Virus record (IMG/VR): IMGVR_UViG_3300036828_000027
Location: 1-52,317 of that record
Reading direction: 5' to 3' (one strand)
DNA: 52,317 nt
Source of the DNA: a virus
Part shown: one piece after another, positions 8,224 through 14,340 of the stretch
How positions within the stretch are numbered: the stretch's first letter is position 1
Layout: each line of letters starts with the position of its first letter
Translations under genes and position numbers: made by a program
The notes under the pieces: generated by a model
Seen by the model: the letters and a program-made list of their open reading frames with translations, nothing else
Told to the model about the DNA's origin: nothing
Database searches by the model: none

Positions 8224-8275
8224 CGCTCGACCATCGAGCGAACCGCGATTATAGCGGCTCGCGCGGGAAAGTAAA
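8224..8275 (-). promoter_or_regulatory. Sigma-70-like promoter followed by a hairpin
   Basis: On the minus strand TTTACT (8275-8270), a 16-base spacer and a perfect TATAAT (8253-8248) lie in the gap between 8301 and 8139. About where transcription would start is a perfect 7-bp stem with a 3-base loop (CGCTCGA/TCGAGCG, 8224-8240), so the transcript would begin with a hairpin. A 24-codon frame starting GTG at 8223 and ending at 8149 could encode a leader peptide but has no clear ribosome-binding site. This promoter probably drives the coiled-coil and SSB-like genes and perhaps everything downstream. Confidence 0.62.
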
Positions 8276-8300
8276 GCGGTGTTCTTTTATTCCATTGCTC

Positions 8301-9314
8301 CTATTCTTTGGGCACTGTGTAACCAATTCTACTAGACTTGAATTGATCACGCATCTCTGGAGTAGCCTTCACCAAAGTATCATTGATGAAAGTTCGTTCT
8401 CCAGTCTTATAGTTACGCCAATGCCCCATTCTAATATGCGCAACAGGACTAGCGTGATGTCCACCTTGACTAGTCTGTTTTTCATGTATAGTGCGAAGAA
8501 ACGTTGTTACATATTCTTCACTGCGCACCTTAGTATAAGGCGGTATCAGCGGTTTCTTATTCTTGATACGAGCACTATTAAGTTTGTCGGATGCTCGCAC
8601 TGTTTCTTTTGGAATGCCCCTAGTATTGAGCATCAATAGAGCAACCATTATTGGCTCCATTACATTTGATGCCGCTGATTCTAACGCAGCTTGTGGCCCT
8701 TTTGGAAGCCCAGTTTCTTCAGCATAACGATCCCAGAAACTTTGCGGGAAACGAAACTGAACTGGCACTACCTGGCAAGCAAACGCTCTATTTGGCTCCA
8801 ATTCTTCTTTAGATAAAAGCCTTGCTCTATCTCCTACACCTAGCATATTGATATCTTTTACTTTGAAAGGTTCAATAGATGAAATCTCAAAGTCACAACC
8901 AATAGCCTTACCGTCTACTGGATATGGATTAACCAAATATACAGAACAAGAATCAGCTTCACAACCGAACTTCTCGCTCAGTACTTGGTCGCTCCAAGTA
9001 TGATAGAATATCCAAGGTGTAGTAAACGGATGACCTAGTGCATTTTCAAGATATAGTTTAATTGCTCTAGTACTTTGTTTCTTGATAAATTCATTAGGCC
9101 AGTAACCAAAGTCAAAGAACTTACCTGCCTTTACTGCTTCTTTAAGCATATCCACAATAGTGTCTAACTCTTCTGGAGAGGGCATGAAGTCCGTTTCAAG
9201 TCCTGGCCCTGAACTTAGCATACCAGCCAATACTAGATCACGAAACCTAGCTGGAGTAATACCGGTGATTTTTATGTCATCAGTATTAGTCTCAAATATT
9301 CTATTCTTGTCCAT
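8301..9314 (-). CDS. Phage protein of unknown function
   Basis: About 337 residues. The frame opens at 9341 (MLGLERNGMM...), but those codons are the shared leader and ribosome-binding site of this gene cluster. Alignment with the sister leaders puts the start at the ATG at 9314 (MDKNRIFETNT). The C-terminus HHASPVAHIRMGHWRNYKTG followed by ERTFINDTLV matches a motif common in proteins of phages and other mobile elements (RGHWR...G...W/F...LV), whose role is unknown. First gene under the fourfold CGTATATACG cluster at 9351-9407. Confidence 0.72.
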   Translation of the reverse strand: MDKNRIFETNTDDIKITGITPARFRDLVLAGMLSSGPGLETDFMPSPEELDTIVDMLKEAVKAGKFFDFGYWPNEFIKKQSTRAIKLYLENALGHPFTTPWIFYHTWSDQVLSEKFGCEADSCSVYLVNPYPVDGKAIGCDFEISSIEPFKVKDINMLGVGDRARLLSKEELEPNRAFACQVVPVQFRFPQSFWDRYAEETGLPKGPQAALESAASNVMEPIMVALLMLNTRGIPKETVRASDKLNSARIKNKKPLIPPYTKVRSEEYVTTFLRTIHEKQTSQGGHHASPVAHIRMGHWRNYKTGERTFINDTLVKATPEMRDQFKSSRIGYTVPKE

Positions 9315-9416
9315 CATTCCATTCCTTTCTAGACCCAGCAACAGTGCTGGTGGAATATACGAACGTATATACGTCGCGTATATACGTATATACGAACGTA
9401 TATTCCATCAATACTG
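9315..9416 (-). promoter_or_regulatory. Early-gene leader with nested CGTATATACG palindromes
   Basis: Between two minus-strand genes. From 9351 to 9407 there is a near-perfect inverted repeat, TGGAATATACG ... CGTATATTCCA, built from overlapping 10-bp palindromes CGTATATACG. It is followed (reading on the minus strand) by the hairpin CCAGCACTGTTGCTGG and the shared block GTCTAGAAAGGAATGG next to the start codon. Probably a transcript leader carrying operator sites for the 8301-9314 gene. No T-tract terminator. Confidence 0.65.
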
Positions 9417-9725
9417 CTAATCCATTCTGGATACCTCCCAAGTTCCATCTTTTTGTTTTATCATTACCCAATCATGTTCATATAATGTTATTTCTTCATC
9501 ACGCAAATATGTTCTAAATATAGGTAGCATTGGTGGATCGCCTGGATACTTTAATCTGTCTCCTGCTATTAATTTATGACCTTGAAATGGACTCCAGCCG
9601 CCAAATATATAATTTTGTTGAAATTGTTCTTTGGCCGGCCTAGGATCATCTTCAGATATAAATTGTGGTATATACCCAAGCATCTCAGGTCTAGCTTGTG
9701 GATGCAAAGCAACCCAGATCATCAT
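9417..9725 (-). CDS. Conserved small phage protein, function unknown
   Basis: A 102-residue protein: VALHPQARPEMLGYIPQF, then DDPRPAKEQ, and near the end YEHDWVMIKQKDGTWEVSRMD. This pattern (HPQARPEMLG...DPRPAxEQ...YPGDPP...YEHxWV) is one I recognise from phage and prophage early regions of proteobacteria, always unnamed. CAGGAG precedes a double ATG (9725 and 9722), and either could start. It directly follows the stop of the previous gene. Confidence 0.72.
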   Translation of the reverse strand: MMIWVALHPQARPEMLGYIPQFISEDDPRPAKEQFQQNYIFGGWSPFQGHKLIAGDRLKYPGDPPMLPIFRTYLRDEEITLYEHDWVMIKQKDGTWEVSRMD

Positions 9726-9914
9726 TCACTCCTGAACGTTATAGGTCAATTTGGCAGTATAGTTTGTCACCACCCAACCTCTTACTTGAGTATAACAATA
9801 CTTGCCACACTCAGGGCAATAATTGGGCATCCTAGGATTAACCCAACAAAGCAATGTCCCGCAACACCCAGTATGTATCAAACGAAACGGAACATATTGT
9901 GTTTCTTTAGGCAT
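9726..9914 (-). CDS. Small zinc-ribbon-like protein
   Basis: About 62 residues from the ATG at 9914 (MPKETQYVPFRLIHTG), overlapping the stop of the upstream gene by eight bases. CCGTLLCWVNPRMPNYCPEC supplies two CxxC-like knuckles that could bind zinc. A longer frame starts at 10010 with a hydrophobic stretch, but that segment is the out-of-frame shadow of the neighbouring gene. Nucleic acid or protein binding is possible; no family name can be given. Confidence 0.55.
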   Translation of the reverse strand: MPKETQYVPFRLIHTGCCGTLLCWVNPRMPNYCPECGKYCYTQVRGWVVTNYTAKLTYNVQE

Positions 9915-10149
9915 CTTTGTACCCCAGTCTACCGCCAACAAGATGAGCAATATCAGCGATTTTGTAACGCCAACGCTCGCCAGTAGAAGTATACTTGCCA
10001 ACTTTGACAAGCATTAATCCACCAGGCATTACAACAATATCTGGAGGTGAATCTTTACGCCAAACTAGACCATTCAACTCTAGATCATGTATTGGGAATG
10101 TGCCTTGTGACATAGTTCCCTCAACTATGAGAGTGAACTTCTCTTCCAT
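9907..10149 (-). CDS. Small protein of the early cluster, function unknown
   Basis: An 80-residue protein (MEEKFTLIVEGTMSQGTFPI...). The frame is open further upstream, but the start at 10149 is set by the shared leader: CTAGAAAGGA, then GGAACAATG. The middle (GLVWRKDSPPDIVVMPGGLM) is beta-rich. No family recognised. It overlaps the downstream zinc-ribbon gene. Confidence 0.6.
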   Translation of the reverse strand: MEEKFTLIVEGTMSQGTFPIHDLELNGLVWRKDSPPDIVVMPGGLMLVKVGKYTSTGERWRYKIADIAHLVGGRLGYKDA

Positions 10150-10191
10150 TGTTCCTGTCCTTTCTAGACTACACCCATAATCGGGCAAAGC

Positions 10192-10213
10192 GCGGCCAGG
10201 AGTTACTGGCCGC
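10192..10213 (-). promoter_or_regulatory. Intergenic hairpin built on GCCAGGAG
   Basis: GCGGCCAG (10192-10199), a 6-base loop and CTGGCCGC (10206-10213) make a perfect 8-bp stem in the gap between the 80-residue gene and the small coiled-coil gene. A GCCAGGAG octamer (10195-10202) covers one arm and the loop. It may be a terminator-like or RNA-processing hairpin. No T-tract follows on either strand. Confidence 0.5.
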
Positions 10214-10221
10214 AAATGCTT

Positions 10222-10392
10222 CTATAGTGAAGGTCTGTGTAGTTGATCGTTTATAACTGTAATTTCATCCAAGTCTAATTTCGTGATCTTGTGTTCTAAT
10301 TCCTTGACTCGTTTCTCTAGCTCCTTGAGTCTTTGTTCCGCTTTCTTCAACTTATCTGTTAGAGTTGGCGGTTTCCTTGGTGGTTTCTTCAT
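10222..10392 (-). CDS. 56-residue coiled-coil protein
   Basis: A short frame: MKKPPRKPPTLTDKLKKAEQ, then RLKELEKRVKELEHKITKLD and a C-terminal DEITVINDQLHRPSL. Leucines and isoleucines at heptad spacing over residues 12-42 predict a parallel coiled coil after a basic, proline-rich start. AGGAAG precedes the ATG at 10392, and the gap to the upstream gene is 12 bases, so it fits the operon. No function assigned. Confidence 0.6.
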   Translation of the reverse strand: MKKPPRKPPTLTDKLKKAEQRLKELEKRVKELEHKITKLDLDEITVINDQLHRPSL

Positions 10393-10404
10393 TCTTAATG
10401 CTTC

Positions 10405-10602
10405 CTATCTTAGTTGATCACTATGAGAAACGACCCAATCACATAGCTCTCTTATACTGAGAAAGCTAGGGGATATACTCAATTTACCTTTCTTGGCGGC
10501 ATATTGAGTAGTTCCACTCGCCAGGAACGATTGTATTCTACAATCATTCTCTCTCAATATTCGTTCTGCTAAGTCAATAGGGTTTACTTCATTACTATCC
10601 AT
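10405..10602 (-). CDS. Small protein of the early cluster, function unknown
   Basis: A 65-residue protein (MDSNEVNPIDLAERILREND...SFLSIRELCDWVVSHSDQLR). The start at 10602 is fixed by the shared leader block; the upstream in-frame LGLERNGT codons are leader sequence and not protein. It may be a small helical protein. No family recognised. Confidence 0.6.
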   Translation of the reverse strand: MDSNEVNPIDLAERILRENDCRIQSFLASGTTQYAAKKGKLSISPSFLSIRELCDWVVSHSDQLR

Positions 10603-10688
10603 TGTTCCATTCCTTTCTAGACCCAGCAACAGTGCTGGCGGAATAGGCTACCAGGTTGTTACTCCTGGCGCCCATTCCGTAAGAACTG
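10603..10688 (-). promoter_or_regulatory. Modular leader: long hairpin with GCCAGGAG core plus CCAGC/GCTGG hairpin
   Basis: GGAATAGGC (10640-10648) and GCCCATTCC (10670-10678) form an outer stem with one mismatch. Inside it CCAGG and CCTGG pair, the latter part of a GCCAGGAG octamer (10662-10669). Next, on the minus strand, comes CCAGCACTGTTGCTGG and then the common GTCTAGAAAGGAATGG and GGAACAATG start block. The same outer stem at 12084-12121 encloses CGTATATA palindromes instead. Confidence 0.62.
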
Positions 10689-11114
10689 CTACGTTACATT
10701 ATAGTCAAGTAACAATCGCATTAGCGACTTAGCCTGTTCAATAGGTAGCGTTGCATTGAATTGAATTTGAGCAGTATTGTTATTCAGTATCTTGAAGAAC
10801 AGAGGATCAGATTTGACTTGCATTGGTTTAGTCTTACTTGGACTATACTTGACAATTGCTGTTTTTGGATTACGAGGCAACGTTGTCGCTTCCTTTGGCA
10901 TCCACGCTTCTTCAGTAGTGCCAAAGACTTGGGATAGTTTCTTGCGATACTGTTCTGTTGGTACTCCAGTAGCCTTCAACCAAGGATATGCAGTGGTTCT
11001 ATTCCTTGGTATTCCTAGCAATTCATTCAAATCACTCATACCAATTTGGCGTTCGCTCATTTTACTTCGCAGTAATGAAGCAATATGAGCATTCTCTGGT
11101 TTTACTTTTGCCAT
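10689..11114 (-). CDS. Helix-turn-helix DNA-binding protein (XRE/Cro-like)
   Basis: A 141-residue protein. Residues about 9-70 (NAHIASLLRSKMSERQIGMS, DLNELLGIPRNRTTAYPWLK, then the segment from EQYRKKLSQVFG to TTEEAW) have the pattern of a Cro/CI-type helix-turn-helix domain with its fourth and fifth helices, ending in the typical LSQVFGxxEEAW. The C-terminal half, after a basic proline-rich linker, is unassigned and could dimerise. It lies in the cluster whose leaders carry the CGTATATACG palindromes, so it is the best candidate here for the protein that binds them. That is an inference. It follows the stop of the upstream gene by one base. Confidence 0.72.
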   Translation of the reverse strand: MAKVKPENAHIASLLRSKMSERQIGMSDLNELLGIPRNRTTAYPWLKATGVPTEQYRKKLSQVFGTTEEAWMPKEATTLPRNPKTAIVKYSPSKTKPMQVKSDPLFFKILNNNTAQIQFNATLPIEQAKSLMRLLLDYNVT

Positions 11115-11115
11115 A

Positions 11116-11391
11116 TCAAGCTACCTTGCCTTTGACAAGTCTGAAGCGACTCACCACAGGAGTTTCACTCTTTTGTACAAGAGTATACCAAGCATCGCGA
11201 TAGGCAACAGTTATAGTTTTGAAACCATAACTATGTTGATCACCACGTTTACTTGTCCAGCACCAACCAGTCAGCATACGCAACTCACCTTTACCTCGAT
11301 GATCATTCCATCGTTTTGTTTCTGCTACGTTGATGTAGTAGATACGTGCAACTGCATCTACTTCAGCAACTATATTTGCAGGTAACCACAT
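11116..11391 (-). CDS. Small protein of the early cluster, function unknown
   Basis: A 91-residue basic protein (MWLPANIVAEVDAVARIYYI...). The frame extends upstream, but those codons are leader (LGLERN). The ATG at 11391 follows CTAGAAAGGA and AAAAGGAGCA. GKGELRMLTGWCWTSKRG and QHSYGFKTITVAYRDAWYTL are beta-rich; no family recognised. It is immediately upstream of the helix-turn-helix gene and probably co-expressed with it. Confidence 0.6.
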   Translation of the reverse strand: MWLPANIVAEVDAVARIYYINVAETKRWNDHRGKGELRMLTGWCWTSKRGDQHSYGFKTITVAYRDAWYTLVQKSETPVVSRFRLVKGKVA

Positions 11392-11475
11392 TCCATTGCT
11401 CCTTTTATTCCTTTCTAGACCCAGCACATCGCTGGCGGATAGGCGGCCAGAAGTATACCTCCTGGCGCCCATCCG
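11392..11475 (-). promoter_or_regulatory. Modular leader: hairpin with GCCAG/CTGGC core
   Basis: GGATAGGCgGCCAG (from 11437) pairs with CTGGCgCCCATCC (to 11474), again including a GCCAGGAG octamer (11459-11466) in the loop-side arm. It is followed on the minus strand by CCAGCGATGTGCTGG, a perfect 5-bp stem, and the GTCTAGAAAGGAAT block of the 11116-11391 gene. Confidence 0.6.
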
Positions 11476-11544
11476 TCAACCTTGCCTCCAGACTAGCCAC
11501 AGTATTATTAAAGCAATTCCTAGTAGAGCGACCCAGTTTATCAC
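11476..11544 (-). CDS. Possible 22-residue single-span membrane peptide
   Basis: From a GTG at 11544 that overlaps the upstream stop as GTGA, the frame reads MINWVALLGIALIILWLVW and ends RQG. A short hydrophobic helix with a positively charged end is typical of tiny phage membrane peptides, and the four-base overlap suggests translational coupling. There is no strong ribosome-binding site and the length is minimal. Confidence 0.4.
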   Translation of the reverse strand: MINWVALLGIALIILWLVWRQG

Positions 11545-11759
11545 AGTTCATTCTCGTCAGCAATTGTATAAGCATCAGGGTGTATAGCGAAAGGTTCCAA
11601 ACCTTGAGACTCTCGGTTTAGATTGATGATGGTCATACAATTCTCGCACACTGGTTCTTTTTGGCCAGTAACGACTGTTGTTGACGGAACGTGTACTGGA
11701 TTAAAAGCAAACCGCTGATTACAGCAGATGCAGTAACCCATACAGAACACATAACCCAT
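11541..11759 (-). CDS. Small zinc-finger-like conserved phage protein
   Basis: A 72-residue protein (MGYVFCMGYCICCNQRFAFN...). CxxxCxxC near the start and VCENCMTIIN later give two candidate zinc knuckles. The segments NPVHVPS, EPVCENC and GLEPFAIHPDAY belong to a type I recognise from many phages (NPxxVPS...EPVCExC...LEPxxxHPDAY), unnamed. The start at 11759, with AGAAGGGA upstream, is preferred to an in-frame ATG at 11825 because a promoter lies between them. Confidence 0.72.
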   Translation of the reverse strand: MGYVFCMGYCICCNQRFAFNPVHVPSTTVVTGQKEPVCENCMTIINLNRESQGLEPFAIHPDAYTIADENEL

Positions 11760-11782
11760 TTTCGTTTCCCTTCTATACCGAT

Positions 11783-11811
11783 AGTATAACGCGATTATCG
11801 GTCGCAGTCTA
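11783..11811 (-). promoter_or_regulatory. Sigma-70-like promoter TAGACT-17-TATACT
   Basis: On the minus strand TAGACT (11811-11806), a 17-base spacer and TATACT (11788-11783), placing the transcript start near 11776 and giving a short leader for the zinc-finger gene at 11759. The -35 and the start of the spacer (TAGACTGCGA) resemble the promoter at 51777-51805 (TAGACGCGAG). CCGATA/TATCGG forms a short inverted repeat around the -10. CAGTATTATACTG at about 11828 is a second palindrome upstream. Confidence 0.5.
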
Positions 11812-11867
11812 GTTTGGTTATTCAAACAGTATTATACTGATCCCGGAACATTGTGTTCGTGATGTGA

Positions 11868-12047
11868 TTACTCATCATCATCTATCGGCTCATCATGCTC
11901 ATAGTTCGGATCAGTAAATATTTCTGGGCGATACCTGGCTTTCTTTGTATTCTCGCACTCAGGGCAAGAATAATATACAAAGATACCACGAGCGTCGTAA
12001 TGTGGCTGTTTATACAAACCAGAGCCACAATTACATTTACGTTCCAT
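11868..12047 (-). CDS. Small conserved CNCGSGL-type zinc-ribbon protein
   Basis: A 59-residue protein (MERKCNCGSGLYKQPHYDAR...CPECENTKKARYRPEIF, then the acidic end DEPIDDDE). The pattern CNCGSGL...DARGIF...C..CE...RYRPEI.TDPNY..DEPI is widespread in phages and mobile elements, always as a hypothetical protein. The four cysteines (CxC and CPEC) suggest one zinc site. The start at 12047 is set by the shared leader block. Confidence 0.78.
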   Translation of the reverse strand: MERKCNCGSGLYKQPHYDARGIFVYYSCPECENTKKARYRPEIFTDPNYEHDEPIDDDE

Positions 12048-12134
12048 TGTTCCATTCCTTTCTAAGTCCAGCACATCGCTGGCGGAATAGGCGTATATAC
12101 GTTTATATATACGCCCATTCCGTTAGCCTTGCTG
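12048..12134 (-). promoter_or_regulatory. Modular leader: hairpin with CGTATATA core
   Basis: GGAATAGGCGTATATA (12084-12099) pairs with TATATACGCCCATTCC (12106-12121) with one mismatch. The core is two CGTATATACG-type palindromes at 12-bp pitch. Reading on, the minus strand has CCAGCGATGTGCTGG and the TTAGAAAGGAATGG block. The outer GGAATAGGC stem is the same as at 10640-10678, but the core is different. Confidence 0.65.
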
Positions 12135-12410
12135 TTAGGCATCCTGTATATCAGTAGAGTTGGCCAGATAGTTAGCCACTCTTGTGGCAACATCACCGCG
12201 ATGTTCAACACCGCCATGGATAAGATACTCCACAGCATCGTCCTCATTTTCTTCCATGATGATGATGTAGTAAAGCTTGTTGTTCTTGTTAGGTGACAAA
12301 TCAAACGTCATCCTAGCAAGAGATATGGCATCATCCAGTGATCCGGTCCAGCCCCAATTATCTTGGTCCTCTGGCGGATAGTCACTGATGAATTCAGTGA
12401 TCCTGTACAT
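12135..12410 (-). CDS. Small protein of the early cluster, function unknown
   Basis: A 91-residue acidic protein (MYRITEFISDYPPEDQDNWG...). The start at 12410 follows CTAGAAAGGATGGAACA; codons upstream are leader. The fold looks alpha/beta (GSLDDAISLARMTFDLSPNK, LYYIIIMEENEDDAVEYLI), as in small host-takeover proteins, but no family is recognised. Confidence 0.6.
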   Translation of the reverse strand: MYRITEFISDYPPEDQDNWGWTGSLDDAISLARMTFDLSPNKNNKLYYIIIMEENEDDAVEYLIHGGVEHRGDVATRVANYLANSTDIQDA

Positions 12411-12546
12411 TGTTCCATCCTTTCTAGATCGTGCTTCCCTCTGCATTAGGGGCTGGGAACCCGGTATATACTTGCGTATATACGCTGCATTAAAGCACGG
12501 CACGCCAGAAGGTTATTGTTCTCCTGGCGCGCTATGCGTAGGCAAG
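12411..12546 (-). promoter_or_regulatory. Early leader with paired CGTATATAC palindromes
   Basis: GGTATATAC (12463-12471) and GCGTATATACGC (12474-12485) form a pair at 12-bp pitch. The pair is enclosed by the inverted repeat CGTGCTT/AAGCACG and flanked by GCTGCATTAAA, which recurs beside the pair at 13101-13122. A GCCAGGAG copy (12521-12528) lies between the pair and the upstream gene. Confidence 0.6.
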
Positions 12547-13041
12547 TTAGACAGTAGCTGTAGTAGCAGTTGCCTCTGTGGAAACAGAGGCCACCTTAGC
12601 CTCACGTGCCTTCGCACGTTTGGCCTTCGCTTTCGCGGCAACTTCCTCTTCTGAGAGCCAACGAAAGTCAGTCACAGGCATCCGCTTGGTTGGCCGGTTC
12701 CAGTTGAGGTTAGTCTCAGGCTTATTCTGAGCCTGCTTCTCAACCAGTATCTTTTTGGCCAAGTTAGCCTCACGCCGCGTCTTGTGAGCGGAATGAAGGC
12801 TAATCGAATGGCCATCAGAACCATACTTGCGGATGGACTCCAAAATTGGCGAATTGTAGGCACCAAAATTGACATCCTTTGCGCAAGCGAGTAGGCCAGT
12901 CGCGAAAGCCTTGGGCGACACGCTCCTCACCGAAACAAACCTGCCGCCTGTCTTCAGGCAGCGAACGATGAGGATGCAGTAATCGAGGCCATCATCGAAA
13001 GCCTTGATAGCTGCGGTGTTCGTGTTGTCGAGGTTTTGCAT
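12547..13041 (-). CDS. Hypothetical basic protein, first gene of the leftward block
   Basis: A 164-residue protein. The N-terminal half looks globular (FDDGLDYCILIVRCLKTGGR, VSPKAFATGLLACAKDVNFG). The C-terminal third is rich in alanine and lysine (AAKAKAKRAKAREAK), then threonine and alanine, as in flexible nucleic-acid-binding tails. It is noticeably more GC-rich than neighbouring genes. GGAAGG precedes the ATG at 13041. It is the first gene leftward of the divergent control region, so probably early and abundant. No family recognised. Confidence 0.65.
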   Translation of the reverse strand: MQNLDNTNTAAIKAFDDGLDYCILIVRCLKTGGRFVSVRSVSPKAFATGLLACAKDVNFGAYNSPILESIRKYGSDGHSISLHSAHKTRREANLAKKILVEKQAQNKPETNLNWNRPTKRMPVTDFRWLSEEEVAAKAKAKRAKAREAKVASVSTEATATTATV

Positions 13042-13100
13042 TGTAAGTCACCTTCCTAGGTTTGGGTCTGCATTTTGGTTCTCTGGGCTTCCCACCAGCG

Positions 13101-13122
13101 CGTATATACGAATGCATATACG
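13101..13122. repeat. CGTATATACG pair upstream of the first leftward gene
   Basis: CGTATATACG (13101-13110), a 2-base spacer and TGCATATACG (13113-13122), followed by GCTGCATTAAA. The same arrangement lies upstream of the gene at 12135-12410. Probable operator. Confidence 0.6.
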
Positions 13123-13224
13123 TGGCTGCATTAAACAGGCTGCGTAATCCCGCCGAATGGCTACGCGCAGCGCTGCCCCTAGAAAGGAACAACGGACATA
13201 TCCTCCCCGTTTGCTGTTTTGCCA

Positions 13225-13248
13225 GCGTATATACGATCGTATATACGC
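13225..13248. repeat. Perfect 24-bp palindrome of two CGTATATACG units
   Basis: GCGTATATACGA followed by its exact reverse complement. Two 10-bp palindromes are separated by AT, a 12-bp pitch. It is the most symmetric copy of the motif in the window and sits about 180 bp before the first leftward gene, as expected of a high-affinity operator. Confidence 0.72.
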
Positions 13249-13868
13249 CAGGTATTCAGACTTGGGAGGATTAGACCTGATTAACTATATATCCTACTGA
13301 CGTAGACGCGTGCGCGTCCTGGGGCTGTAGCCGCGTATTCCCGCTCTAATGAGCTATGCGCGGCCGTGCGAGCCACTCCAGGGGCTTCGTCTATGCTTTC
13401 GTATATACCGCTTCAAAGAGAGCGGAAAATGGGACAAATCGGCCTGACGCGACCTAACTAGCTGGTCTGAGCTGGCGGGTAACTCCATTCTGTTGTCGTA
13501 ACAACATACTATTCCCGCGCCAGGCAACCTTGATGGTCGCCTGCCCTTATCGCTTCCCTGACTACCCCGGCGGAACCGCTAGAAAGCGGTCCCTATGGGC
13601 GCCTAGGCTCTAGCGCCTAGCCTAGTGGCCTCCCCTACGGGGAGGTGTCCTAGGCGACGCTAGGGACGCGCTAGACGTGGCCTAGATGGCCCGTCCGAGC
13701 GTCCGAGGTGTCCTTATTCTCCTGTCAAACAGCGCGGGGAAATTCGTTTCGGCTCCGATCGGGTTCCCCTCTAGACCACCGATCTAGGTCTAGTCTAGCC
13801 TATCCTGGCACGGAAGTAAAGCCCAGCCGGGAACCAACAGTCTTATTTTTTAGACGGCCCAGGCAAAG

Positions 13869-13884
13869 CTCCTGGCGCCAGGAG
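13869..13884. repeat. Head-to-head GCCAGGAG palindrome
   Basis: CTCCTGGCGCCAGGAG, a perfect 16-bp palindrome formed by two copies of the dispersed octamer with no spacer, in the middle of the gene-free region. Confidence 0.75.
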
Positions 13885-14138
13885 CGGATTAGACCTGCCC
13901 CTAGAATGGCCTAGGATGCATCCTAGGGTGGCCGCTAGTCCTGGACGCTCCTACCCTAGCGCCCAAAACCACGTTCGCGTTTGTTCCCTTCTTGTTCCCG
14001 CAACGTTCTCATCAATGATTTCAATGACTTACGGGGCATGAACGGTTAAAATCTGTTAATATGTTTCGTTGGTTACTGGTCGGTAGTTCTGGTTATGTTC
14101 TGGTCACCTAGCCAAAATGGATTTGATCGGAGCCTGGA

Positions 14139-14190
14139 AAGCAATCAAATACGATCGTATATACGAGCGTATATACGCTGATGATTGCTT
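14139..14190. promoter_or_regulatory. Stem-loop enclosing a CGTATATACG pair
   Basis: AAGCAATCA (14139-14147) and TGATTGCTT (14182-14190) are perfect inverted arms. Between them lie CGTATATACG (14156-14165) and CGTATATACG (14168-14177), 12-bp pitch. A second inverted repeat, ACAATTC/GAATTGT (14214-14249), encloses a half-site. This is about 190 bp upstream of the first rightward gene and probably controls it. Confidence 0.6.
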
Positions 14191-14312
14191 GATATATACG
14201 TCAGTCAGTCCTGACAATTCAATAGATAGACGTATATACCAGAATTGTTCCGATTGCATATCTTCTTGAAATGCCAACTAGACGCGGGCACGGATCTAGG
14301 CTAGGCTAACGG

Positions 14313-14340
14313 TGAGATCGGAACTGCCAATACGATCTCA
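14313..14340 (+). promoter_or_regulatory. Leader hairpin of the first rightward gene
   Basis: TGAGATCG (14313-14320) and CGATCTCA (14333-14340) form a perfect 8-bp stem with a 12-base loop, 24 bases before the ribosome-binding site AAGGAA. Just upstream, TAGACG at 14279 is followed after 17 bases by TAGGCT, a weak promoter candidate with the same -35 as the promoter at 51777-51805. Confidence 0.45.

Larger units (their letters stand above)
13570..14310. repeat. CTAG-rich segment
   Basis: I count about 21 CTAG tetramers in some 740 bases, where about three would be expected. Many are within CCTAGG, GCTAGG or TCTAGA contexts and in short inverted repeats. CTAG is usually depleted in bacterial DNA, so this local excess suggests a protein-binding array or selection for structure. 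Confidence 0.6.

Noticed and set aside
9714-10010. Membrane-anchored version of the 9726-9914 protein starting at 10010
   Set aside because: The hydrophobic N-terminal extension is the other-frame translation of the 9907-10149 gene.
13736-13769. Possible tRNA in the divergent region
   Set aside because: A GGGGAA/TTCCCC stem with a GGGTTCCCC end recalls a T-arm, but there is no cloverleaf, anticodon arm or acceptor stem.
13100-14200. CRISPR-like array
   Set aside because: CGTATATACG units are short palindromes at variable distances without spacers of constant length.
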